A stretch of DNA of 37,934 nucleotides, taken from NCBI GenBank assembly GCA_001898235.1, contig MKTN01000016.1:106337-144270 (forward strand), written 5' to 3'. How positions within the stretch are numbered: the stretch's first letter is position 1; each line of letters opens with the position of its first letter. The notes under the pieces were generated by a model, which was not told the DNA's origin, did not search any database, and worked only from the letters and a program-made list of their open reading frames with translations. A program made the position numbers and the translations under genes. Origin of the DNA: Gammaproteobacteria bacterium 39-13 (GTDB lineage Bacteria > Pseudomonadota > Gammaproteobacteria > Berkiellales > Berkiellaceae). Below are positions 8,772-17,024 of this stretch, in pieces.

Positions 8772-9419
8772 ATGGACAAGACTAAAGTTAGTGACAACAT
8801 ACTGAATTTTATTAAATTAAATGGCCCCCAAACGGCCCAGTCATTGGCAGATGCGTTTAGGGTCACGCCCATGGCTATTCGGCAACATTTATATTTACAT
8901 AATAAAAATGGTCTAATTGATTACCATGATCAAAAACCTATAAGAGGCAGACCTAAACGTTTATGGTCATTGACAGAGTTAGCAGAAAAGAAATATGTTG
9001 ACAATACACACTTCCAGATGTCTATTACACTCAAAGCTATACTTGATCATAACATTATGAACGAAAAGCAGCTCATTAAACTTTATGAAGAAACATTATT
9101 CTCACGTTTCCCACATACGGCTAAGCAAGCAAGGCAATTTGGGTTAGATATGAACATCGGAAAACTGATTTCTGTATTATGCCAAGAAGCATCAAATTTA
9201 GGATATTTATTTGAGTATACTGAAATAGGCAGAGCAGAATATTTACTTACTGAGCATCATGAACCGTTAAAATTAATATCCCAGAAACATGAGTTTATAA
9301 AAAATATTGAGTGCAACAAATATAACATTATTTTAGGGGAAAACTTTCATGTAGACTGCATTAGTCACATATTAAGCGGTCATTATTGTAGTAAATACAA
9401 ATTAACAAAGAGAATGTAA
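8772..9419 (+). CDS. HTH transcriptional regulator with cysteine-bearing C-terminus (COG2345/SufR-like)
   Basis: A 215-residue protein. Residues 5-70 form a winged-helix DNA-binding domain (QTAQSLADAFRVTPMAIRQHL, then RGRPKRLWSLTE as the wing), as in the DeoR/ArsR-like COG2345 regulators that include SufR. The C-terminal domain has C137, C181, C196 and C206, the last as GHYCSKY, which resembles the conserved G...C.Y ending of that family. In SufR such cysteines hold an iron-sulfur cluster. The spacing between C196 and C206 is shorter than usual. It is divergent from cydA, with palindromes at the cydA promoter, so control of the oxidase by redox, oxygen or NO is a reasonable inference. The gene at 9421 follows directly. 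Confidence 0.75.
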   Translation: MDKTKVSDNILNFIKLNGPQTAQSLADAFRVTPMAIRQHLYLHNKNGLIDYHDQKPIRGRPKRLWSLTELAEKKYVDNTHFQMSITLKAILDHNIMNEKQLIKLYEETLFSRFPHTAKQARQFGLDMNIGKLISVLCQEASNLGYLFEYTEIGRAEYLLTEHHEPLKLISQKHEFIKNIECNKYNIILGENFHVDCISHILSGHYCSKYKLTKRM

Positions 9420-9420
9420 A

Positions 9421-9714
9421 ATGCTATTTAATTATAACGTGGGTTTTGATAGAAATGGTGAAATGGTTCCGTTTATTGAAATAGACTACAGGCATTTAAA
9501 GTCAGAAGAAGATTGGATGGCTCTTCGAGATATTATTGGAGCTTTAAAAATTCAGATCGACTGCAACTGTCATGTTGAGCTTGAACCCATAAAAGAAACA
9601 CTCAAGAAATATTCACAACTATACCCTGACTGTAACATTTTTAAAATTGATATTTATGCTGAGTCTTGGAAAGTAAAAAAAACGAATAAAGCCAATTTAA
9701 ATGATAGCGATTAA
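9421..9714 (+). CDS. small hypothetical protein co-transcribed with the regulator
   Basis: A 97-residue soluble protein beginning one base after the regulator stop, so the two are almost certainly one operon. It contains a CNC motif (IDCNCHVEL) and a further Cys in YPDCNIF, with alternating charged helices. I do not recognise a family. The cysteine pair could bind metal or be redox-active, which would fit the respiratory context, but this is speculative. Confidence 0.65.
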   Translation: MLFNYNVGFDRNGEMVPFIEIDYRHLKSEEDWMALRDIIGALKIQIDCNCHVELEPIKETLKKYSQLYPDCNIFKIDIYAESWKVKKTNKANLNDSD

Positions 9715-9949
9715 CTTTATGCAATGTTTGTAAACGATAAACTGATCTTTAATACGTAAACACTGAACAAGGCCTCCAATACCACTTTTTTATACTATCA
9801 GGTGTTCGATATACTGTATCCTTTCGATAACTGATAAATGTTTATATCCGCTTAAGATCACGGTCGCAATGGCGTTTGGATCGCAACCTGCTGAAGAACC
9901 AATCTCTGACAGTTCATCTAAATAAGAATGGTATCAGCTTAAAACATCA

Positions 9950-9988
9950 GGAAATTCAAATCACACACAGTTACCGAGGCTCACGCTT
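9950..9988. repeat. short dispersed repeat, copy 1
   Basis: A stretch of about 36 bases, reading AAATTCAAATCACA then ACCGAGGCTCACG, recurs with few differences at 17531-17568. It is the only obvious dispersed repeat in the window. It may be the end of a decayed mobile element or a bacterial intergenic repeat. The rest of 9715-9996 shows no gene. Confidence 0.5.
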
Positions 9989-9996
9989 AATTTTAT

Positions 9997-10776
9997 TTAC
10001 TGCGATTTTTTAAACCATGGAATGATGAAAGAAGTTGTTTGTCTGTAGTACTCAAATGCTGCTCCTCTTGATTTTAGAGATAGCTTTTCAGTAATGGGGC
10101 CGGTAATAAACAGAAAAATGCAGAGAAGTAATGAGGGGGAAAGCATTGAGAGGTATCCATATTGAGAAGAGCTCCCTAATAAAGAAAAACCAAACCAAAT
10201 TATCAATTCAAAGAAATAGTTTGGATGGCGAGAATAATTCCACAAACCAACGTTGCAAACCATTTTGGGATAATGCTTCTTGAATTGATAAAGCTGCCAA
10301 TCTGCTACTGCTTCTCCAATTATTGCTAAGGGGATTAATATTATTGCAAAGTAATCAATTATAAATAGAGTGTGATAACGACTGTTTGCTATAAATATGA
10401 ATGGCAAAGCAACTGCCATCATTAATGCTCCTTGGAAGAGATAATTTAATAGAAAGCCCAGTGATTTAGAGATTTTCCAGTCTTTGCTAATTGTTTCATA
10501 TCTTGGATCATGATGATTTTTAGCAATGCGAGTGAACCATAAATATCCAGATAATCGCATTGCCCAGAGAAAAAGAAGTATCCAAGCTATGCAAGTTTTT
10601 AATGAGATGTTGTGCCAATTTTCTAAGTTAATAACGTAACTTGAGGAGCATATAAAAATGCCTATCGACCAACATGGATCTATTATACTTGGGTTGTTAG
10701 TGTAAAAGTATAGAATCCAAATCAAGAGCACAAAGCCAAGCATTAATAAAAAGGAGGAAATAACGGCCGGGGTCAT
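9997..10776 (-). CDS. DUF1295 / steroid-5-alpha-reductase-like membrane protein
   Basis: A 259-residue integral membrane protein. The motif GLWNYSRHPNYFFE is the hallmark of DUF1295 proteins, which share a fold with 3-oxo-5-alpha-steroid 4-dehydrogenases and isoprenylcysteine methyltransferases. About six to seven hydrophobic segments are visible. Its ATG overlaps the stop of the DUF2878 gene (ATGA), showing translational coupling. As last gene of the lipid cluster it may act on a modified acyl chain, using NADPH if the fold is a guide; the reaction is not known to me. Confidence 0.85.
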   Translation of the reverse strand: MTPAVISSFLLMLGFVLLIWILYFYTNNPSIIDPCWSIGIFICSSSYVINLENWHNISLKTCIAWILLFLWAMRLSGYLWFTRIAKNHHDPRYETISKDWKISKSLGFLLNYLFQGALMMAVALPFIFIANSRYHTLFIIDYFAIILIPLAIIGEAVADWQLYQFKKHYPKMVCNVGLWNYSRHPNYFFELIIWFGFSLLGSSSQYGYLSMLSPSLLLCIFLFITGPITEKLSLKSRGAAFEYYRQTTSFIIPWFKKSQ

Positions 10777-11339
10777 GTTGATACCTTTGAAAAGTTAAAA
10801 AAGCGGTTAAAAAGAATAATGCTGATCGGGAAGCATACTGCCCACAAGAGACCAATAGCTAGCAACGAATAAATTCCATTAATCAATGTCGCTGCGCCTT
10901 TAATGGTCCCTATATAATAGGCAAAAGGAAAGCCAACTGAGGATAAAGCGGCTAGAAAAAGAGGTCTTCTAGCATATTCACCGAAAATGGCAAAAAATAG
11001 CATAGAAAAATTAAGCCATATCCCAAGCATAAATGGTGGCGGAAGCGGAAATGCAAAAGGATTAGCTGAAAAAACAATCACGCGAAAGAATGCAAGAAGC
11101 GTATCTCCGGCTGCACCGATAATAGTAAGATAAAGCAAAAAAGGAAGCAAATGGGTGGTTTGATGTTTAATTTGTTGTTGCCAGGCATATTGTAAGGTTG
11201 TAATTATGACTGCAGCCGAAAAGCCTGCCCAAACATATCCTGCCGCTGCAGTATATATACTGGTTACCCAAACAACATAATAGGCCACTAAGTGCACAAT
11301 AAGATTTATCCAATGTGTATTTAGCAGTTTTTTTGCCAT
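10773..11339 (-). CDS. DUF2878 membrane protein
   Basis: A 188-residue protein with about five or six hydrophobic helices. The internal GAAGDTLLAFFRVIVF and LGIWLNFSMLFFAIFGE stretches fit the DUF2878 pattern (GD near the middle, then LW..F). Biochemical role is unknown. It overlaps the upstream methyltransferase gene by 19 bases and the downstream DUF1295 gene by four, so all three are one operon. DUF2878 is repeatedly found beside DUF1365, FAD-amine-oxidase and CFA-type genes. Confidence 0.75.
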   Translation of the reverse strand: MAKKLLNTHWINLIVHLVAYYVVWVTSIYTAAAGYVWAGFSAAVIITTLQYAWQQQIKHQTTHLLPFLLYLTIIGAAGDTLLAFFRVIVFSANPFAFPLPPPFMLGIWLNFSMLFFAIFGEYARRPLFLAALSSVGFPFAYYIGTIKGAATLINGIYSLLAIGLLWAVCFPISIILFNRFFNFSKVST

Positions 11340-12508
11340 AAGACTTGAATATTACTTATATGTTTATTTTGAAATCCAGCTTGGCAGTATGAAAAGTAAT
11401 ATTCCCACATTCTGGCAAAAGACTCATTAAATCCTAAGGAAAAAATATTTTTAAGATTATGATTGAATTTTTTTTGCCATTCCGAGAGAGTTTTCACGTA
11501 ATGATGACCAATATCTTCAAAGTCTAGCTTTTTAAATTGAGTATCTTTTTTAATGATGGATTGAATAGCTGCCACAGAAGGAAGACAGCCACCAGGAAAA
11601 ATATATCGCTTTATAAAATCTGTTTCCAATTTTGCTCTTTCGTAATCATCATCATTTATTGTAATGCATTGAAGTAAGAAAAATCCTTCTTTCCTAAGTA
11701 ATTGATTCATGCGTTTAAAGAAATCTCGAAATAGTTTGAATCCTACCGCTTCAATCATTTCTACAGAAACAATTTTGTCATAAATTCCCTCTATGTGTCG
11801 ATAATCTTTATTTAGAACTTGTACAGATTTAGAGAGATTTTTTTCCTTAATGAGTAGATCTACGTAATTGAATTGCTCATTAGATATTGTAGTGGTAGTT
11901 ACTTTGCACCCATAGTTTAGGTGGGCGTAGATGGCAAGCCCACCCCACCCGCTGCCTATTTCTAATAAATGATCTTTCTCTGTCAGCTTGAGTTTTTCAC
12001 ATACTTTCTTTAACTTTAGCTCAGCAGCTTCATCAAGAGTTTGATCCGGCTTTTCAAAGATGGCGCAAGAATACATCATTTTATTATCAAGGAATTGTTT
12101 AAAAAAATCATTGCTCAGATCGTAATGGCGCAAAACATTTCTTTTTGCAGAGTCGAACGTTGTAAGACGGATTAAGTTTAGTAATGCATCTTTAATCCAA
12201 TATAATTTGGCGAAACCATGATCCATTTTTTTGAAAAGTGATTTATTTTCTAGAATTATATCAAATAAATCTTTGAGACTATTACATTCCCAACCCTTAT
12301 GAAAATAGCTGTGTGAGATCCCATTAGTTCCCATTAGTACTAACTGATTGTATACTTTTGGATCATTTACAATGACAGTCACTTGCTTGTTAGCGGAATA
12401 TTTTCCTACAAACGAGTATTCATTTTTCCCCTCTAGGATTTTAATACTACCATGCTCTAAATTTTTTAATAATTTTAATGCTTGATTTTTAAAAATATTT
12501 TTCATCAT
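11321..12508 (-). CDS. cyclopropane-fatty-acyl-phospholipid synthase-like methyltransferase
   Basis: A 395-residue SAM-dependent methyltransferase. Visible are HYDLSNDFF (128-136), MMYSCAIF (144-151), the SAM-binding LEIGSGWGG (182-190), TTISNEQ (206-212), VSVEMIEAVG (247-256, E250 matching the active-site Glu region of Cfa) and RYIFPGG. Family members transfer a methyl or methylene group from SAM to the double bond of phospholipid acyl chains. Copies within FAD/DUF1365 operons form a subgroup distinct from stationary-phase Cfa and are linked to methylated or furan fatty acids in some proteobacteria. Two adjacent ATGs (12508, 12505) are possible starts. The gap to the DUF1365 gene is 10 bases. 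Confidence 0.9.
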   Translation of the reverse strand: MMKNIFKNQALKLLKNLEHGSIKILEGKNEYSFVGKYSANKQVTVIVNDPKVYNQLVLMGTNGISHSYFHKGWECNSLKDLFDIILENKSLFKKMDHGFAKLYWIKDALLNLIRLTTFDSAKRNVLRHYDLSNDFFKQFLDNKMMYSCAIFEKPDQTLDEAAELKLKKVCEKLKLTEKDHLLEIGSGWGGLAIYAHLNYGCKVTTTTISNEQFNYVDLLIKEKNLSKSVQVLNKDYRHIEGIYDKIVSVEMIEAVGFKLFRDFFKRMNQLLRKEGFFLLQCITINDDDYERAKLETDFIKRYIFPGGCLPSVAAIQSIIKKDTQFKKLDFEDIGHHYVKTLSEWQKKFNHNLKNIFSLGFNESFARMWEYYFSYCQAGFQNKHISNIQVLWQKNC

Positions 12509-12518
12509 ATGTCAGCCG

Positions 12519-13265
12519 TTATTTATTTTTTTTAGGGTGCGGATGAAAAGGCATGCCCTTAAACCATAATTTAAGGGCATGCCAATGTATAAGAGTAGTG
12601 ATTTTATGAGTTAAAAAAGGGTATTGCCGCAAGATGCAATGCAAATTTTTTTTGGTTAAAGATTTACTTTTCATATTTAATGTAGCATTGAATGTCTCTT
12701 TACCATCTTGTAAATTTCTTATATATAGAATAATTTCTTCATTATTTAATTTAAGATTAAATTCATAGTTATAATTCATAGACATGAAAGGGGAGACATG
12801 TAATTTTTTTTTAGCATTGAATTGGTACATGGGGGGGGCATACTTTATAGGATTATCAAGAACATATAAATGACGATCATGCCATGGAGTATTTGTGACC
12901 TCTGCTACCATTGCAGTTAAATCTTGATTTTTATAGATAAAATAAAGGCTAATAGGGTTGAAGCAATATCCTGCAAAAGACAAATTAGTTAATAAATATG
13001 CTTTGTAATCGCAATGATTATTTTGAATTCCTACATATTCAAGTAAAGATTTTTTTAAATCACCTTCTGGATAGCGAAAATAATTTTTGCGGTAAAAGGT
13101 AATATAATTGAATTTTTCAATGCTAAGCAATGGCGAGATGCTAGTTAACTCGCTAATGTTGTCTAGATCAATATAAAACTGAAATATAGGGTAGCAAAAC
13201 TCATGTAATTTTGGCTCCAGACGACGGTGTCTAACAAAACCTTCAAATAGCTTGTGTTCACTCAT
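12519..13265 (-). CDS. DUF1365 family protein
   Basis: A 248-residue protein with the family start FVRHRRLEPKLHEF and the conserved YCFNPISLYFIY and EVTNTPWHDRHLYVL stretches, all typical of DUF1365. The function is unknown, but the family is almost always next to an FAD amine-oxidase-like gene and a CFA-type methyltransferase, as here. The ATG at 13265 overlaps the TGA of the upstream gene (ATGA), which decides the start over a TTG 24 bases earlier. It is rich in aromatic and basic residues at its C-terminus (HPHPKKNK). Confidence 0.88.
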   Translation of the reverse strand: MSEHKLFEGFVRHRRLEPKLHEFCYPIFQFYIDLDNISELTSISPLLSIEKFNYITFYRKNYFRYPEGDLKKSLLEYVGIQNNHCDYKAYLLTNLSFAGYCFNPISLYFIYKNQDLTAMVAEVTNTPWHDRHLYVLDNPIKYAPPMYQFNAKKKLHVSPFMSMNYNYEFNLKLNNEEIILYIRNLQDGKETFNATLNMKSKSLTKKNLHCILRQYPFLTHKITTLIHWHALKLWFKGMPFHPHPKKNK

Positions 13266-14506
13266 AAAAAAGCTCGTAACTCCGCACAAACGCGTTGAGC
13301 GCTTTGAACGCCATCTTCATGAAAACCATTCCCCCAGTATGCACCACAGAAATAAGTGTTATTGATGCCGTTGATGTTACTAAACTGCAGCTGAGCATCA
13401 ATAGCCTCTTGATTTAAAATTGGGTGAGAGAAATTTTTTTTCATCAAAATCTTATCAGGGTCGATTTGATCTTGTAGGTTAACTGAAACAATAAAATCTT
13501 GTTCGAGGCTGAGGTTTTGTAAGCGATTTGCATAATAGTTCAAGGTGCATACACCACTTGCATTTTCATAATAATTCCAGCTTGCCCAAGCTTTTTTATT
13601 AGGCGGCATTACCTTTGTGTCATTGTGTAAAATAATTTGATTATCTTCATACTTGATAGCTCCTAATATCGCGATTTCTGCAGCGTTAGGCTGCTCAAGC
13701 ATTTCTAAAGCTTCATTGCTATGAGTGGCAATAATTACCTTATCGAAAGCAAGAGGATTCCCATTAACAAAAATTTCAACCTGCTCACCTTTTCGGCTAA
13801 TATTTCTTACTTTTGCAGATAAATGGATATTATTTTTAAACCGCGAGATAAGTTTTGGAATATACTGCGAGGAACCATTTTTAATAACATACCATTGTGG
13901 ACGGTTAATAAAATTTAATAATCCATGATTTTCATAGAAATTAAGCAAAAAGGAGAGAGGCATTTCTAGTGCTTTCTTTTTGGGGCATGACCAAATTGCT
14001 GAGACCATAGGCACTAGATATGAATCAATAAACAACGAGCTATAATTACTCATTGCAAGGTAAGTTTTTAGTGAAATTTGATGTATGGCCTTATTACGCA
14101 ATTTTTTTTTGCTTTGCGTATTAAATTTGAAGATATCATACAGCATTCTATAGAACGCAGGATTATATAGGTTTCTGCTATCACAAAATAGTGAAGTTAG
14201 CGAGTGTCCATTATAGTAAAAATTATTTTTTGGAGCATAAAAGCTAAAGCTCATTTCACTCTTTTCATACAAAATTTTTTCTTTATCAAGTATTTTAGTG
14301 AAATTAGGATAGGTTTTTTTATTGAAGACAATAAACCCGCAGTCAATATTGGAAACTTGATGATCTGAATTTATTGCTACCGTGTGTGTGTGTCCTCCTA
14401 GTGTATCATTTGCTTCAAATAAATGAACATCATGATATTGACTAAGTATGTATGCGCTTGTAAGCCCCGAAATGCCAGAGCCGATTACAGCAATTTTTAG
14501 TGACAT
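13262..14506 (-). CDS. FAD-dependent amine-oxidase-like oxidoreductase
   Basis: A 414-residue flavoprotein. The N-terminal dinucleotide-binding motif VIGSGISGL with the following acidic residue (HLFEAND) and GGHT mark the NAD(P)/FAD-binding amine-oxidase superfamily, close to phytoene-desaturase-type proteins. The C-terminal YFCGAYWGNGFHEDGVQSA closes the FAD site. In cognate clusters such proteins are proposed to oxidise or desaturate acyl chains; the R. sphaeroides furan fatty acid genes are the known precedent. First gene of a five-gene minus-strand operon. The divergent SDR gene starts 105 bases away. Confidence 0.88.
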   Translation of the reverse strand: MSLKIAVIGSGISGLTSAYILSQYHDVHLFEANDTLGGHTHTVAINSDHQVSNIDCGFIVFNKKTYPNFTKILDKEKILYEKSEMSFSFYAPKNNFYYNGHSLTSLFCDSRNLYNPAFYRMLYDIFKFNTQSKKKLRNKAIHQISLKTYLAMSNYSSLFIDSYLVPMVSAIWSCPKKKALEMPLSFLLNFYENHGLLNFINRPQWYVIKNGSSQYIPKLISRFKNNIHLSAKVRNISRKGEQVEIFVNGNPLAFDKVIIATHSNEALEMLEQPNAAEIAILGAIKYEDNQIILHNDTKVMPPNKKAWASWNYYENASGVCTLNYYANRLQNLSLEQDFIVSVNLQDQIDPDKILMKKNFSHPILNQEAIDAQLQFSNINGINNTYFCGAYWGNGFHEDGVQSAQRVCAELRAFL

Positions 14507-14575
14507 AGGTTACGATTATCTTTTAGATGCGTTTATTTTATTGTACGATTTTCAAAGATTAAAATAAATTATTCC

Positions 14576-14606
14576 TTACCAAGGTAATGTAAAATAATTA
14601 AGGTAA
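14576..14606. promoter_or_regulatory. palindrome and ribosome site upstream of the SDR gene
   Basis: TTACCAAGGTAA (14576-14587) is a perfect inverted repeat around AA. Its right half, AAGGTAA, recurs at 14600-14606, where it also supplies the AAGG ribosome site seven bases before the SDR start. The palindrome lies in the short gap that must hold both divergent promoters of the lipid cluster and is a candidate operator. Confidence 0.4.
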
Positions 14607-14610
14607 GTAT

Positions 14611-15357
14611 ATGGCAAACTTTTTGATTATCTCTGCAAGTAGTGACATTGGTCGCGAAACCGCTAAGTTATTGTTCAGCGCAAGCCACCGTTTATTTCTT
14701 ACCAGCCGCAGTATAGAAAAAGTCGCTTCTTTGGCGAGCAGCTTGCAATCACCATATGCTTTACTCGATGCCTCATCATTTGAAGAAGTTGATCAAATCG
14801 TTTTGCAGGCAAAGAATGAATTAGGTTCTCTAGATGGTATTGTTAATTGTGCCGGCTCTCTTTTTTTAAAAGCTGCCCACCTTACAACTCAACAGCAATA
14901 TCAGGACGTGATAAATGCATCATTAACAACTTCCTTTGCTACGATTCGAGCTGCAGGCAAACATATGAGTCAATCAGGGGGCTCTATCGTACTTATTTCA
15001 TCTGCAGCAGCAATAACTGGCTTTTCTAATCATGAAGCAATCTCAGCAGCTAAAGCTGGTGTAATCGGTCTTGCACGTAGCGCAGCAGCGACATATGCAC
15101 CTAATAATCTTCGTTTTAATGTGGTGGCACCTGGGTTAATCGAAACTAGATTGACCCAACATCTGATCAATAATCCGCTATCGAGAAAAGTTTCTGTGGG
15201 AATGCATGCACTTGGAAAATTAGGAAAACCTTCTGACATCGCTCGTGCAATTCAATATTTTCTTGATCCTCTAAATGATTGGATCACAGGACAAGTTTTA
15301 GCTGTTGATGGTGGGTTAAGTGGTATCAGGCCTAAAAATGTGAGCCAAACTTCTTAA
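14611..15357 (+). CDS. short-chain dehydrogenase/reductase family protein lacking the catalytic Tyr
   Basis: A 248-residue SDR-fold protein: N-terminal nucleotide loop SASSDIG (8-14), NCAG (79-82), SS at 130-131 for the catalytic Ser, and VDGG near the C-terminus. In the YxxxK site K148 is present but the Tyr position is Ile144 (EAISAAKAG). I recall this variation in SDRs from this type of cluster, so it may define a subfamily rather than a mutation. Either another residue donates the proton or the protein is not a classical reductase. It is divergent from the FAD/DUF1365/CFA operon and followed by the DUF2177 gene. Confidence 0.85.
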   Translation: MANFLIISASSDIGRETAKLLFSASHRLFLTSRSIEKVASLASSLQSPYALLDASSFEEVDQIVLQAKNELGSLDGIVNCAGSLFLKAAHLTTQQQYQDVINASLTTSFATIRAAGKHMSQSGGSIVLISSAAAITGFSNHEAISAAKAGVIGLARSAAATYAPNNLRFNVVAPGLIETRLTQHLINNPLSRKVSVGMHALGKLGKPSDIARAIQYFLDPLNDWITGQVLAVDGGLSGIRPKNVSQTS

Positions 15358-15425
15358 TAAAGCAAATTTTTCTTGGTTAGAGCTTTATAAACTAGATATT
15401 TTAAAATAAGTAGGAAGGTAGGAAC

Positions 15426-15836
15426 ATGGAACGTTATTTAAAGGTCTTTATATTAACAATCGTGTTTTGTTTTATTGTTGACATGCTTTGGTTAGGTTTT
15501 ATAGCCAAACAACTTTATCAAAATGAGTTGGGGGGTATACTAAGAAAAACAAATGATACAATGGCGCCGAACTGGCCAAGCGCAGTTCTCGTATATATTG
15601 CAATTGTGGGTGGCATTCTCTTTTTTGTCTTACCCAAATATCCTCAAAGCTATTATTATACGTGGCTGGCAGGCGCTGTGTTCGGATTAGTCGTTTATGC
15701 TGTCTATGATTGTACCAATTATGCAGTCTTACAATATTGGACAATTAAAATCACCATTATTGATATTTTGTGGGGAACTTTTTTGTGCAGTTTATCGTCC
15801 ATATTTGCATTATTTTGTTACCACAAACTTACCTAG
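15426..15836 (+). CDS. DUF2177 membrane protein
   Basis: A 136-residue protein with four hydrophobic helices. The conserved features of DUF2177 are visible: DMLWLGFIAKQLY near the N-terminus, AVYDCTNYAVLQYW in the third segment, and IDILWG in the fourth. Function unknown. A strong ribosome site, AGGAAGGTAGGAAC, precedes the ATG. It follows the SDR gene by 68 bases on the same strand and belongs to the lipid-modification cluster; DUF2177 genes often accompany such clusters in marine and soil proteobacteria. Confidence 0.85.
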   Translation: MERYLKVFILTIVFCFIVDMLWLGFIAKQLYQNELGGILRKTNDTMAPNWPSAVLVYIAIVGGILFFVLPKYPQSYYYTWLAGAVFGLVVYAVYDCTNYAVLQYWTIKITIIDILWGTFLCSLSSIFALFCYHKLT

Positions 15837-15902
15837 TTTTTAGAGCCTTACACTGATAAAGAACCTGAAGCCAACCAAGGTGATGAAGCAAAAGAAATGG
15901 GG

Positions 15903-16850
15903 TTATTTTTTTTGCTTACTCGTTTTATACATTGAATAGAGTACGCCTAAGAGCAAAATGCTGAATGTAATAGCCAAAGCAATCATAGGGGGAAATTTTG
16001 CCATATCTAACATTTCAGCAATAAATATTTTGCTGCCAATAAATACTAATAAGATAGCCAATGCAAATTTCAGGTATTTAAAGCGAACAATGAGTGCATC
16101 TAAAGCAAAATATAAAGCTCGCAATCCAAGTATTGCAAAAATGTTACTTGTATAAACAATATAGGTATCAGTGGTGATGGCAAAGATCGCTGGGACACTG
16201 TCTACAGCAAACACCAAATCCAAGCATTCGATTAAAATCAATGCTAAGAAAAGAGGGGTGAGGTACCATTTACTAACGTTTGTATTAGTATCATTAACTT
16301 TGACAAAAAAATCAGGACCATTAATTTCTTTGGTGACGTTAAAATGCTTCCTTATGAAGCGAAGTAATGGATTTGATTTGATATCCGGTAAGTTGTCAAT
16401 AATAAAGAACATTTTTATTCCAGTATAAATCAAAAATACGGCAAAAAAATAAAGGATCCAGGCAAATTTGGCAATTAACGCAGCACCCAACCCAATCATA
16501 ATTGCGCGTAAAACAATTACTCCAACGATGCCCCAGAATAAAATGCGGTATTGGTACTTTTTTGGAATAGCGAAATAGGTAAATATCAAAGAAATAAGGA
16601 ATATATTGTCTATTGCTAAAGATTTCTCAATTGCAAAACCAGTGAAGTATTCTGCTCCTTTTTGTGCGCCTTGATCAATCGAAATCCAAGCCCCAAAAAT
16701 TAATCCTATAATAATATAACTTAGACTGGTATACAGACTTTCTTTGATGCCAATTTCTCTATTCTCTTTGTGTAAAATCCCCAAATCGAATATTAATAAG
16801 GCAATCACAATAACAATAAAGATTGCCCAAGGTAGCCACGTATTTGACAT
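15903..16850 (-). CDS. TerC/Alx family integral membrane protein
   Basis: A 315-residue protein with about nine hydrophobic helices. Diagnostic acidic membrane motifs are present: LLIFDLGILHKE at the N-terminus, EKSLAIDNIFLISLIF in the third region, and ECLDLVFAVDSVPAI in the sixth. The family includes E. coli Alx, which exports manganese, and TerC of tellurite operons. Length matches Alx (about 320). Ribosome site GGAG lies before the ATG. It is monocistronic and convergent with the DUF2177 gene. I looked for a yybP-ykoY-type manganese riboswitch in the leader and did not recognise one. Confidence 0.9.
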   Translation of the reverse strand: MSNTWLPWAIFIVIVIALLIFDLGILHKENREIGIKESLYTSLSYIIIGLIFGAWISIDQGAQKGAEYFTGFAIEKSLAIDNIFLISLIFTYFAIPKKYQYRILFWGIVGVIVLRAIMIGLGAALIAKFAWILYFFAVFLIYTGIKMFFIIDNLPDIKSNPLLRFIRKHFNVTKEINGPDFFVKVNDTNTNVSKWYLTPLFLALILIECLDLVFAVDSVPAIFAITTDTYIVYTSNIFAILGLRALYFALDALIVRFKYLKFALAILLVFIGSKIFIAEMLDMAKFPPMIALAITFSILLLGVLYSMYKTSKQKK

Positions 16851-16995
16851 TTAATACTCCATATATTGCGAGGACTACACTTTTTATTCATTACATGTCA
16901 GTTATCGTCTGAGGGGCAGCTATTTTGAGTATATTTAGATTAAAACCGTATTTATCAACAGTCTCAAAGTATGAGTAGTAACAACTTCTTGATAA

Positions 16996-17024
16996 AAAAG
17001 GATCAAGATTTCATTGATCCTTTT
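16996..17024. terminator. strong bidirectional hairpin, terminator-like
   Basis: AAAAGGATCAA and TTGATCCTTTT form a perfect 11-bp stem with a seven-base loop. A-run on one side and T-run on the other make it usable in both directions. No gene ends nearby: the closest upstream gene on the minus strand stops at 17595, so it may end a long transcript or an unseen small RNA. Confidence 0.55.

Noticed and set aside
13262-13289. Longer DUF1365 protein starting at TTG 13289
   Set aside because: The ATG at 13265 overlaps the upstream stop as ATGA and matches the family N-terminus.
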